From the NCBI RefSeq assembly GCF_034718895.1, contig NZ_JAYERP010000001.1, positions 310,001 to 374,000 on the forward strand: a stretch of 64,000 nt of DNA, read 5' to 3'. The translations under genes and the position numbers were made by a program. Below the pieces are notes generated by a model. The model worked only from the letters and a program-made list of their open reading frames with translations. It did not search any database and had not been told where the DNA came from. This document shows positions 19,501 to 26,581 of this stretch, piece by piece (the stretch's first letter is position 1; every line of letters starts with the position of its first letter). This DNA comes from Paenibacillus phoenicis (GTDB taxonomy: Bacteria > Bacillota > Bacilli > Paenibacillales > Paenibacillaceae).

Positions 19501-19878
19501 GAACGGTTTGATGAGTTGCGGAGCGGGAACGTGCCGGTGAAAGGCGGCTGGCGTATTTATTCCAGCGGCCCTGGAATCTATATGAACCAGCTGATCTCCA
19601 ACTGCCTAGGCATCCGAGTGCGAGGGGAGGACCTGATCATTGACCCTGTGTTGCCGCCGCATTTGGATGGGCTGCGGTTTGATTTTGCGTGGATGGGCCT
19701 CCCGACCACGTTCATCTACCACATGAACGGCCAAGGCCGCGCAGTGCGGATCAACGGCCAAGAGATTCCGATTCGGGAGAATCCGGGATTTTACCGTAGC
19801 GGCGGCGTTCGGATCAGCCGGCAGGATTTTGCGGCGTTCGGGTCGAATGATCATAACGTCGTTGAAATCTGGATGTAA
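16525..19878 (+). CDS. GH94 1,2-beta-oligoglucan phosphorylase
   Basis: This is a large cytosolic protein of 1117 residues. An N-terminal beta-sandwich and long middle region precede an (alpha/alpha)6 barrel with GH94 marks: GGAAWGTRDVCQGPAEYF (near 635), QYEDDGNWPQWFMFDRYF and the Asp-rich GDGDWDDTLQ (762-771), where GH94 enzymes keep the general-acid aspartate. Size and the SDGKFATRYDAEERFDELR segment fit 1,2-beta-oligoglucan phosphorylases (EC 2.4.1.333) rather than the ~800-residue cellobiose phosphorylases. The reaction is phosphorolysis of beta-1,2-glucooligosaccharides to glucose 1-phosphate. The ATG at 16525 sits 8 bases after AAAGGAG; a GTG at 16516 overlaps that site and is less likely. 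Confidence 0.82.
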   Translation: MTTATEAWKVLQSGDLTFTLWNSGDLYEMKYRDILMNQLLSGPVEGSLNNLYLRLHLPEGIRAIPLLGIRSISRLSFGADTAVWKGEAEGIQYEVVLRLDSRGIWFWDVRLEGQTSVEIDVVYGQDIGLAEPGAVRSNEAYMSQYIDHTVFRHERRGTVICSRQNQPQRGKFPYMQQGALTGAAGYSTDGFQFFGLSYKETDRPEALARKELANEIYQYEFAYAALQTGSQLLNGQARFVFYGLVREDYPEAIETLEFEELIEDAWRKWEAAPVNAVEAAAPVTLATELGEPLSGLPMDDAEIEALFPHRQHEERDGGQLLSFFTDTHEHVVLKEKELQVERPHGIILMSGGNDRVGSEVLTTTSYMYGVFNSQVVVGNTSFHKWVSNVRNALNVSKASGQRIYVELDGVYRLLTMPSMFEMGFNYARWTYKMADDTIVVTNYTATDSPELALNIVSANGRAYRYLVTNQIVMNDLEFQRSFLMEQKESVLTFRADREALSASVYPDLAYRMHVSGTGFNVYDERRLAPGAAPGSSSLVVLETEPCSNWTLTVQGLLHDGESKPAIREVQEEAVRYREFLGRVMNGFRLSLEEASAPAAQELQKLNTLAWWYTHNMLVHFSVPHGLEQYGGAAWGTRDVCQGPAEYFLATQKYGVVKDILKTVYAHQYEDDGNWPQWFMFDRYFRIQQEESHGDIIVWPLKVLSDYLTATGDYGLLDEEVPYTVKGSFELSATPATIREHAKKEIGYIRSHFLHDTYLSSYGDGDWDDTLQPANAQLKRFMSSSWTVALTYQTFRQLAEALPEEEQHWANELAELAEGIKRDFNKYMLGTEVIPGFVYMEQPGQAELMLHPTDTKTGIHYRLLPMTRSMIAELLTAEQAEAHYGVIKEKLYHPDGVRLMDRPAKYRGGVSTHFKRAEQASNFGREIGLQYVHAHIRFIEAMAKLGKAEEAWSGLHKINPVGLRDVVPNAELRQSNVYFSSSDGKFATRYDAEERFDELRSGNVPVKGGWRIYSSGPGIYMNQLISNCLGIRVRGEDLIIDPVLPPHLDGLRFDFAWMGLPTTFIYHMNGQGRAVRINGQEIPIRENPGFYRSGGVRISRQDFAAFGSNDHNVVEIWM

Positions 19879-19880
19879 GT

Positions 19881-20178
19881 TGAATTCAAGATTCGACGTC
19901 GAAATTGCATCTGGGGAACACCTCGTGATCGGAAGACCATTTTTTGAACTACCGAATAAGATAGAGGTTCAAAAAGTGGGGTTTCCAGCACCGAGAAGGT
20001 TGGATGAAGCTTAGGGATTGAGTAGCGGAGCGTAGGCAAAACCTACGTGAGCAACTGAAATGTTTCCGAAGGAAACATGCATCGGAAGCATACGCTTTCC
20101 CGGCTGAGTCCAAGATTCGATGTCGAAATTGCATCTAGGAAACACATCGTGATGGAAAGAACACTTTTTGAACTACCG
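19881..20178. repeat. Composite intergenic repeat, copy A
   Basis: Two 74-base direct repeats (19881-19954 and 20105-20178) bracket a core. Each begins with a TTCAAGATTCGAYGTCGAA-like near-palindrome and ends TTTTTGAACTACCG. The core has a hairpin CCATTTTTTGAAC / GTTCAAAAAGTGG (19938-19980), a conserved CACCGAGAAGGTTGGATGAA stretch, and a small hairpin with stem GTAGG/CCTAC (20032-20046). Copy A carries an extra hairpin ATGTTTCC-GAA-GGAAACAT (20060-20078) absent from copy B (60394-60651). It fills the gap between the phosphorylase gene and the LacI gene and ends 18 bases before the latter's start. Confidence 0.85.
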
Positions 20179-20195
20179 ATAAGGGGAGTAATGTT

Positions 20196-21161
20196 GTGGT
20201 AAGCATTAAGGACATAGCCAAAAAAGCCGGAGTCTCCATCTCCACGGTATCCTACGCACTTAATGGAAGTCCGAAAATTACCGACGAGACGAGCGCAAGA
20301 ATTTTGGCGATCGCGGAACAACTGAATTATGTGCCCAATGCTGCCGCACGTTCCTTAAAAACCCGTGAGTCGAAGATCATCGGCGTGTATTTGACCGACT
20401 TCAGCGGCGCTTTCTACGGCGACCTGTTGCAGGGCGTAAAAGAAGTGCTGAACCAGAAGGGGTACGACATGGTCGTATGCAGCGGCAAGCAGTCCCATCG
20501 ACTGCTGCCTGAGCGGATGGTAGACGGGGCGATTATTTTGGACGCTACGTTCTCTAGTCAGGAGCTGCTCAAGTACGCCGACATTGGGCATAAAATCGTG
20601 GTGCTCGACCGCGAGCTCAACCACCCGAACATCAATCAGGTTCTGTTGGACAACAAGGCGGGAGCGACCTTGGCGGTCGAGCACTTGATCGAGCAGGGGC
20701 ACCGCAAGCTTTATGTCGTCACGGGGCCCAAGGGCTCCTATGACTCGAAGCAGCGGCTGAAAGCGGTGAAGCAGACGGTCGCCCGTTTCGATGGAGTGGA
20801 GCTGACCGAAATCGAAGGAAACTTCAATAAGGATGCCGGAGAACGGGCGGCTGAGCAGATCCTTCGAAACGTGACCACACCGGTGGGCGTATTTTGCCTG
20901 AACGACGAGATGGCGATTGGCCTCTACAATGCGGTGAAACGGACCGATTATGTGATCGGCAAAGACATCCATATTATCGGTTTCGATAACATCGAGTTAG
21001 CCGAATATACGGTGCCGCGTCTGGCGACGATCGACTATTCTAAGCGGAAGTGGGGAGCGCTGGCATCCGAACAGCTGCTGAAGATCCTGGCCGGGGAACC
21101 GGTCGAGCATGAGCGGGTGTACGTGACGCTGGTGAAGGGCAATTCCGTGGGCCAAGTTTAA
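20196..21161 (+). CDS. LacI family transcriptional regulator
   Basis: The 321-residue repressor-type protein has a LacI helix-turn-helix at the N-terminus (SIKDIAKKAGVSISTVSYALNGS, residues 3-25), the hinge helix AARSLKTRESKIIGV and a periplasmic-binding-like sugar domain (about 60-320). The start is GTG 20196 after AAGGGGAG; an overlapping ATG at 20191 is in another frame and stops at once. As the only LacI member in the locus it is the best candidate to bind the four GAAACGTTTC sites at 14.0-14.3 kb. Its inducer is likely a beta-1,2-glucooligosaccharide. Confidence 0.9.
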   Translation: MVSIKDIAKKAGVSISTVSYALNGSPKITDETSARILAIAEQLNYVPNAAARSLKTRESKIIGVYLTDFSGAFYGDLLQGVKEVLNQKGYDMVVCSGKQSHRLLPERMVDGAIILDATFSSQELLKYADIGHKIVVLDRELNHPNINQVLLDNKAGATLAVEHLIEQGHRKLYVVTGPKGSYDSKQRLKAVKQTVARFDGVELTEIEGNFNKDAGERAAEQILRNVTTPVGVFCLNDEMAIGLYNAVKRTDYVIGKDIHIIGFDNIELAEYTVPRLATIDYSKRKWGALASEQLLKILAGEPVEHERVYVTLVKGNSVGQV

Positions 21162-21179
21162 TTCGGACAAAAAGAGGAG

Positions 21180-21380
21180 AATAAGGGTACAAATTACCCT
21201 TATTTTCACGTTGAGCGAATAACCGGGACGAATAACGGTAAAAAATGGCCTTATTCTGCGAAAACGAGCCTGAAATCCCCCTTCTGAGCACCATTTGGCG
21301 AAAATAAGACCCTAAAATGTCCTTATTTTCCAGAAACAAGGGGTTAAGGCTGAAATAAGGCCAAAAATTACCGCTATTTT
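21180..21380. repeat. Array of four AATAAGG/CCTTATT hairpins
   Basis: Units with a 7-base arm, an 11-base loop and the returning arm start at 21180, 21231, 21303 and 21354. The first stem (AATAAGGGTA/TACCCTTATT) and the third (GAAAATAAG/CTTATTTTC) are perfect; the second and fourth have mismatches. Units 1-2 and 3-4 are each 51 bases apart. The array fills the space between the LacI stop and the terminator of the convergent ABC operon. Confidence 0.7.
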
Positions 21381-21397
21381 GGCGCGACAAAAACACA

Positions 21398-21432
21398 AAG
21401 AAGCCGCTGATCCAACCAATCAGCGGCTTCTT
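21398..21432 (-). terminator. Terminator of the NEW3/ABC operon
   Basis: AAGAAGCCGCTGAT and ATCAGCGGCTTCTT form a perfect 14-bp stem around 7 bases. On the minus strand it is followed by a T-rich stretch. It lies just after the ABC permease stop. Confidence 0.85.
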
Positions 21433-21438
21433 CATATT

Positions 21439-22536
21439 TTATGCTCTTGACCGTACTTCCTGACGCATGAACAGGACGTAGGACAGGCCAAAGCAGATCA
21501 TGGTGGCGGCCAGCAAACCGGTCAGTTGCGGCCAGATGAGCAATAGGCTTTGGCCCAGTGACAATGGGCTTGCGATCGCCCCGACGAGCTGGTCCATCGT
21601 TAGCGGTCCCAAGGCGCGGACGCCGGGGGAGAGCATCGTCGAGATCGTCTCCGAGAACAGCTCTGTCGGGGACAGGCGGTTCAGCGTCAGCACGAGGTTC
21701 ATCTGCCGCAGCTGCGCCTCCGGCGCCGCCATTTGCGAGACGGCCGTCGCGCTGTCGATCATGTTGATGATCATGCCATAGAAGATCGTAAAGAACAGCC
21801 AGATGGCGATGGACGACAGTGCCGACGTTGCTGCCTGCCGGAAGCGGATGGAGAACAGAATCGACAAGCAGAGCCAGAAGCCGATGTAGACCACCGCAAT
21901 CAGCAGGAAGATGAGGATGCGGGCGAACTCCTCTGGAGTTGGCGGATATCCGATGGTAAACAACCCCAGCCCCATCACCAGCAGCCCCAGCGAAAAGACC
22001 ACGACCGCAATGATCACCAAAGCAGAAACGAATTTAGCCTTGATGAAGTCATCGCGGTAGATCGGTTGCGACAGCAGGCGGCCCAACGTTCCTTTATTCC
22101 GTTCGGAATTGACGGCGTCGAACCCTAACGTGATTCCAATCAGCGGTCCTAACCAGGAGAGGAAGGTAGAAAAAGAGGGAACCGCCAGTGCAGAACTGGT
22201 TAAGGTATACATTTTCAGGAACAGGAACGTATCGCCCGCCCCGCCGCTAGCTGAACTGCTGCCCGAACGAATCGCCGAGACAGCGGAATAGATCGAGCCG
22301 ATGCAGGCCAGTACGATGATGCCCATTAGGATCCCAAAGCGCCAGCTGCTCAAGTGGTCACCAATCTCCTTCTGGACCATCACCCAAAAAGAGGAAGACG
22401 AGCGCTCCCGCGGCGGATTCGCTTCTCCGCCGGGACGGAGCTCTGCCCATAGCTTGCGTGCCCGTTCCCGCCACTCATCCAGGCGCAGCTGCTCTTTGAA
22501 AGAACGGCTGCCCACGGTTTTGTTTGGCTGCATCAT
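21439..22536 (-). CDS. ABC-2 type transporter permease
   Basis: The 365-residue membrane protein has a long cytosolic N-terminus with the segment FWVMVQKEIGDHLSSWRFGILMGI, then about six hydrophobic segments typical of ABC-2 permeases. The phrase GFDAVNSERNKGTLGRLLSQPIYRDDF is a hallmark of this family (NatB/CcmB-like exporters). Its ATG overlaps the stop of the ATPase gene (ATGA), so the two are translationally coupled. Substrate unknown. Confidence 0.85.
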   Translation of the reverse strand: MMQPNKTVGSRSFKEQLRLDEWRERARKLWAELRPGGEANPPRERSSSSFWVMVQKEIGDHLSSWRFGILMGIIVLACIGSIYSAVSAIRSGSSSASGGAGDTFLFLKMYTLTSSALAVPSFSTFLSWLGPLIGITLGFDAVNSERNKGTLGRLLSQPIYRDDFIKAKFVSALVIIAVVVFSLGLLVMGLGLFTIGYPPTPEEFARILIFLLIAVVYIGFWLCLSILFSIRFRQAATSALSSIAIWLFFTIFYGMIINMIDSATAVSQMAAPEAQLRQMNLVLTLNRLSPTELFSETISTMLSPGVRALGPLTMDQLVGAIASPLSLGQSLLLIWPQLTGLLAATMICFGLSYVLFMRQEVRSRA

Positions 22537-23546
22537 GACTCACCCCTTTTTTCAAAATAGCGATGGTAGATATCGTCAAGTCCGTATTCCTTGCGGCGGA
22601 TGTACACAAGCTCCGCATCCTTCTGAATCACGGCTTCGGCGATTTGTGCGGTAAGGTCCCGTTCACAAACCACCGTTGCGGTAACGCCCCGCTCGATCTC
22701 GTCGTCCCCTTGCTGCGGGTAACGGATGTCACGGACGCCCTGGATGCTGGAAATGTTACGGGCTAGCTCCTCCGTCCAGCCTTTGGCGCCAACCTCTACA
22801 TAGACGTTGCCGTCCGCATCCAGCTGTTTGGACAGGGTGCGGATGTCGCCGCAGGCAATCAACCGGCCTTGGACGAATAGACCAACCCGGTCGCATATTT
22901 GCTGCACTTGATGCAGATGGTGCGAGGACAGCAGCACCGTCAGCTTCTCGTCGCGGCTGAGCGAAGAGATGAGGGCAAGCAGCTCGCGCACCCCTTCGGG
23001 GTCGATCCCGAGCGTCGGCTCGTCGAGGATGATGACCTCCGGATTTTTGATGAGCACGTCCGCCAGACCTAACCGCTGCCGCATCCCGCGGGAGAACGCT
23101 CCGACCTTCTTGCCGGCGTTGTCTGCAAGTCCGGTTTTCTCCAGCAGGGCTTTGGCGCGTTGCAAAGCTTCTTGCTCCGATACGCCGTTCAGTCTTGCTG
23201 TATACACAAGATTATCCAGCGCCGTCCGATCCTCATAGAACCCGACATCATCGGGCAGATAACCCACCTTCCGCTTCACCTTCAGCGCCTCGCGCGTCGG
23301 GTCAAAGCCGCAAATCCGCGCCTGTCCCGAGGTTGGCTCGGCCAACCCGAGCATCATCAGGATCGTTGTGGTTTTCCCTGCACCGTTGGGGCCAAGCAAA
23401 CCAAAGATTTCCCCGCGGGCGATGCTTAAGTTCAGATGATCAACGGCGGTGGCTTCTCCGTATTTCTTCGTCAGCTGCACGAGTTCAATGACCGGACGTT
23501 CGCCAGTAGCCGATGGGGTAGGTGTCTTGCCGGTTTCCGTAACCAT
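22533..23546 (-). CDS. ABC transporter ATP-binding protein
   Basis: This is a 337-residue exporter-type ATPase. Walker A GLLGPNGAGKTTTI, a signature with FSRGMRQRLGLADVLI in place of LSGGQ, Walker B EVIILDEPTLGIDPEG and the H-loop SSHHLHQ are visible. The C-terminal ~90 residues resemble the DUF4162-like tail of such proteins. It lies 3 bp after the NEW3 protein gene and overlaps the permease gene, so all three should form one complex or pathway. Confidence 0.9.
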   Translation of the reverse strand: MVTETGKTPTPSATGERPVIELVQLTKKYGEATAVDHLNLSIARGEIFGLLGPNGAGKTTTILMMLGLAEPTSGQARICGFDPTREALKVKRKVGYLPDDVGFYEDRTALDNLVYTARLNGVSEQEALQRAKALLEKTGLADNAGKKVGAFSRGMRQRLGLADVLIKNPEVIILDEPTLGIDPEGVRELLALISSLSRDEKLTVLLSSHHLHQVQQICDRVGLFVQGRLIACGDIRTLSKQLDADGNVYVEVGAKGWTEELARNISSIQGVRDIRYPQQGDDEIERGVTATVVCERDLTAQIAEAVIQKDAELVYIRRKEYGLDDIYHRYFEKRGES

Positions 23547-23549
23547 GGA

Positions 23550-24707
23550 TTATCTTCTCCCATATTTCCGGAACAGGTAATAGATGCCTCCGCAAACGGC
23601 CAGTATGATGAGAACCCCCACCCATCCCCATAATACGGACGATTTTACGGTAACCCGCAGATCAGCGTTCGCGCTTTTGTTCGCGGAGGAGGCAGTCAGA
23701 CTGACGATGTAGTCCCCTGGGAGCGATTTTTTGCTGGATTTAATGGTGGCTTGAACCTGCTTGCTTTCACCCGGCGCGATCGATGTGATCGAGGAAGGCT
23801 CGAAGGACACCTCCCAATCCGTCGGAGCGGCCGAGGAGAAGGAGAGATCTTGCAGCTCAGCGGAGCCGGTATTTTGGACCACGAAGGTCAGTTTGCGTTC
23901 GGAACCTGCGCCCACGTCTGTGCTCAGCCGGTCATCCACCGTGGAAAACTTCATGTCGTACGTTCCCGTTACGACCGCTTCGATTTTGGCGTTGGCTGTG
24001 GTATCGCCGCTCGTTGCCGAAATCGGGATTTCATAGGTGCCGGCTTTGATTTGCTCCGGCGGCTTCACTTCAATCGTAATCGACTTCTCGGTGTTGGGTT
24101 CCACTTCAACCGAAGTGACGCTGTTGCCGTCAGCTTTGAAACGAACGTCCCATCCTTGCTCGGCTTGTGCGTTGAAGGCGTAGGTCTGCTTTTGCGTCGT
24201 TCGGTTGCGCAGCACCGCGCTATACGTAAACGTGGAGTCCGAATGGCCTTCCATGTTGGCTTGATCCAAGGTCAGCTCGGTTTTGAAGGTCCCTTGCTCG
24301 GAGACGTTAACGACCAGCGGCAGCGTTGCATCATCCGCTTTAAGATTGAACACGTACCGGCCTTTGTTAATTTGCAGCGGGACCTCAAGATCGAGGGTGA
24401 AGGATTGCGTTTCACCGGCCTTTACCGCCAGCCGCGATATTTCGCGCCCGCCTGCGGTGAGCTCGTATTTCCAATCCTTGCTTTGCGTCTCTAGCGAGAG
24501 ATTGGCCGAAGCCGTACTGCTGCCATGGTTGACAAGATCGATCGAATAAGACACAGATTCGCCCGGTGCAGCGGACCATTCCAAATATGGCGTGAAGAGC
24601 TCCAATGAGCCCGCCGCCGAGGCTTTGCCGACCCCGGATAAGGCAACGCTTAGGGTCGTGACCAGAATGAGCAGCAAGAACGCCGCTTTTCGATAGGTTT
24701 GAAGCAT
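23550..24707 (-). CDS. Secreted NEW3-domain protein with C-terminal membrane anchor
   Basis: The 385-residue protein begins with a signal peptide (FLLLILVTTLSVALSGVGKASA). Repeated Ig-like NEW3 modules follow (about 40-130, 140-230, 250-345), each with the theme of a Gly-rich turn, PGES/ETQSF and a hydrophobic strand. It ends with a membrane helix (VLWGWVGVLIILAVCGGIYYLF) and a short basic tail. It should be an extracytoplasmic, membrane-tethered protein. Gene order NEW3 protein, ATPase, permease recurs in Bacillota and suggests a role with the exporter. The sigma-factor gene is divergent from it. Confidence 0.85.
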   Translation of the reverse strand: MLQTYRKAAFLLLILVTTLSVALSGVGKASAAGSLELFTPYLEWSAAPGESVSYSIDLVNHGSSTASANLSLETQSKDWKYELTAGGREISRLAVKAGETQSFTLDLEVPLQINKGRYVFNLKADDATLPLVVNVSEQGTFKTELTLDQANMEGHSDSTFTYSAVLRNRTTQKQTYAFNAQAEQGWDVRFKADGNSVTSVEVEPNTEKSITIEVKPPEQIKAGTYEIPISATSGDTTANAKIEAVVTGTYDMKFSTVDDRLSTDVGAGSERKLTFVVQNTGSAELQDLSFSSAAPTDWEVSFEPSSITSIAPGESKQVQATIKSSKKSLPGDYIVSLTASSANKSANADLRVTVKSSVLWGWVGVLIILAVCGGIYYLFRKYGRR

Positions 24708-24869
24708 CTCTTGTACCCCCTAAGAAAAATAATGATGTTCATCAAAGGTACGCACGAAACGACGCTTTGGATTTATTCGATTCTAGAAATTTTTTTGGGG
24801 TTTTCAAGCGAATTCATTTTTGATAAAACGGGAGGTAAGAAGAGGAGAAATTTTGCGGGAGGGACAAGT

Positions 24870-25478
24870 ATGGACCTGCAAAATGAAGAGATGACCAGGC
24901 AGCTGCGTGAGATGTGCAACGGTTCCGTCCGCGCATTTGATGCGTTTTATGCCTGTTATTCTCCTTTTGTCATGCAGGTGGCCGGCCGTCTGGTTGGGGA
25001 GCGGATGGAGGCCGAGGATATTTGCCATGAGGTGTTTTTGGAGGTGTTGCGGCGGGGGCAAGACTATGACCCGTCGCGCGGGTCAATCAAAGCCTGGCTG
25101 GCGGTGATGACCCGCAGCCGCAGTCTGGACCGATTGCGGCGCAAAGCGCGGCTGAAGTATCCGGGCGATGAGGCGCTGCGCCGGGATGCGGTGGACGAAG
25201 ACAGCTCCGGCGAGAACCAAGTCTTGTCCCGGCTGGAGCGGGAAGCGCTCCGCACAGCGATCTACGCGCTGCCGGAGACGCAGAAGAAGGCGATTATGGG
25301 CTCTTATTTCGCCTTGCAAACTCAACGCGAAATGGCGGAAGCCTGGAGCGTTCCGATTGGCACCGTAAAGTCTTGGGTACGTTACGGGCTGAACAATTTG
25401 CGCAAGCAGCTGGAGAAGCAAGGTTGGGGAGAACCGCTGGAAGGAGGGAATGAGCATGAACGGGCAAGACAGCGATAA
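24870..25478 (+). CDS. ECF-type RNA polymerase sigma factor
   Basis: The 202-residue sigma-70 family protein has region 2 (AFDAFYACYSPFVMQVAGRLVGERMEAEDICHEVF, about 20-55) and region 4 (about 130-185, with TQREMAEAWSVPIGTVKSWVRYGL as helix-turn-helix). Region 3 is absent, as in ECF factors. The start is ATG 24870 after GGGAGGG; upstream in-frame ATG codons lie in the AT-rich promoter. The anti-sigma gene overlaps its last 23 bases, so the pair is cotranscribed and coupled. Confidence 0.9.
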   Translation: MDLQNEEMTRQLREMCNGSVRAFDAFYACYSPFVMQVAGRLVGERMEAEDICHEVFLEVLRRGQDYDPSRGSIKAWLAVMTRSRSLDRLRRKARLKYPGDEALRRDAVDEDSSGENQVLSRLEREALRTAIYALPETQKKAIMGSYFALQTQREMAEAWSVPIGTVKSWVRYGLNNLRKQLEKQGWGEPLEGGNEHERARQR

Positions 25479-26451
25479 GGTTCGCAACATCGGTGGGCCA
25501 GGCAACGAGAACGTCTGCATTCGGATGTACACCGAGCAGGAGTGGATTGATTGGTTGCTGGGAACGCTGGAGGAACCGCGGCACTCTGAAATGGCGTTTC
25601 ACCTGGATAGCTGCACGGTCTGCCTGGAGCAGAAAACGTATTGGGAGAGCGTCCTGGGGATCGACGGCGAGGACGGTTCATTGCCGGGGCAGCTGAAGAA
25701 AACGGAGCAACCGGGGACGAAGGTGCAGCCAGAGCAAATGGAGCTGCCGGAACTGCCGGGGAGACCGGCTGTTGGCAACCGGGAGCTTACTCCAAACCTG
25801 GCGGCTGCCCCAGGACCGTCGCAGCCTCAACTGCATCAGCAGGCCGTTTCTCCTTCCGCGCAGCGCTTGGACCCGTGGGCGGGCGCTATCCCTTCCGAGC
25901 GGATACGGCGCAGCCTGCGGAGTCGGGTAAGATGGATCAGCTGGCGACGCCGAGCGTTACGGCTGTTCACCGTTCGTTGGAAGTGGACGGTGTCGCTGGC
26001 GGCCGCGCTGATCGTACTGGTCGGCATGAGGGTTGTCATCGATCACCTGAACCAGCCCGAAGCCAGCTGGGACCGCTATGTGCAAACCTACGAGCCTGAA
26101 GCGCTGCCGGTCCTGTCGAAGCCGGACACGATCTCTTATCCAATCGCCATGGGCCGCATGGAGCCGGAGAACGGCATGGTGTGGTACAATGCAGGTACCC
26201 GAGAGGTGCTGATGCTGGTCGGCGGGCTCGTTCCGGATAAAGGGCAGATGGTCCGCGTATGGATCGTGAAGGAAGGGGCGCGCGACAGCTTAGGGTTGCT
26301 GCAATACCACAACAACCGGGCGCATCTCTACGTCAAGGACAAGACGCTGAGTTATGGAGACAGCCTAGAGCTGACGATTGAACCCGCTTATGGCGCGCCG
26401 GAGATGAACGGGTTTTCTAATTCGATCTCGTTGGATTTGTTGGGGCGGTAG
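25456..26451 (+). CDS. Zinc-type anti-sigma factor with RskA-like outer domain
   Basis: The 331-residue protein has an N-terminal anti-sigma segment with the zinc motif H49-X3-C53-X2-C56 (HLDSCTVC). A Pro/Gln-rich linker, a basic stretch, one membrane helix (about 177-195) and a C-terminal domain follow. The C-terminal domain resembles RskA/anti-sigma-K (WYNAGTREVLMLVGGLVPDKGQMVRVWIV). It would hold the sigma factor at the membrane and release it on an envelope signal. The ATG at 25456 is 8 bases after GGAGGG; the ATG at 25450 is too close. Confidence 0.85.
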   Translation: MNGQDSDKVRNIGGPGNENVCIRMYTEQEWIDWLLGTLEEPRHSEMAFHLDSCTVCLEQKTYWESVLGIDGEDGSLPGQLKKTEQPGTKVQPEQMELPELPGRPAVGNRELTPNLAAAPGPSQPQLHQQAVSPSAQRLDPWAGAIPSERIRRSLRSRVRWISWRRRALRLFTVRWKWTVSLAAALIVLVGMRVVIDHLNQPEASWDRYVQTYEPEALPVLSKPDTISYPIAMGRMEPENGMVWYNAGTREVLMLVGGLVPDKGQMVRVWIVKEGARDSLGLLQYHNNRAHLYVKDKTLSYGDSLELTIEPAYGAPEMNGFSNSISLDLLGR

Positions 26452-26460
26452 TGCCAAGCA

Positions 26461-26498
26461 AAGCGAGATTTGGGAGGTTTCCTAAATTTCGCTTTTTT
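26461..26498 (+). terminator. Terminator after the sigma/anti-sigma pair
   Basis: AAGCGAGATTT pairs with AAATTTCGCTT (one G-T pair) around 12 bases and runs into T6. Confidence 0.8.
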
Positions 26499-26581
26499 AC
26501 GCGAGAGTTGCAGGATATGGCGAGCGGGGCACGACTCGTAAAACTAAGGCGAGCGGCTCGGCAGGAGGGAGACATTTCGAT

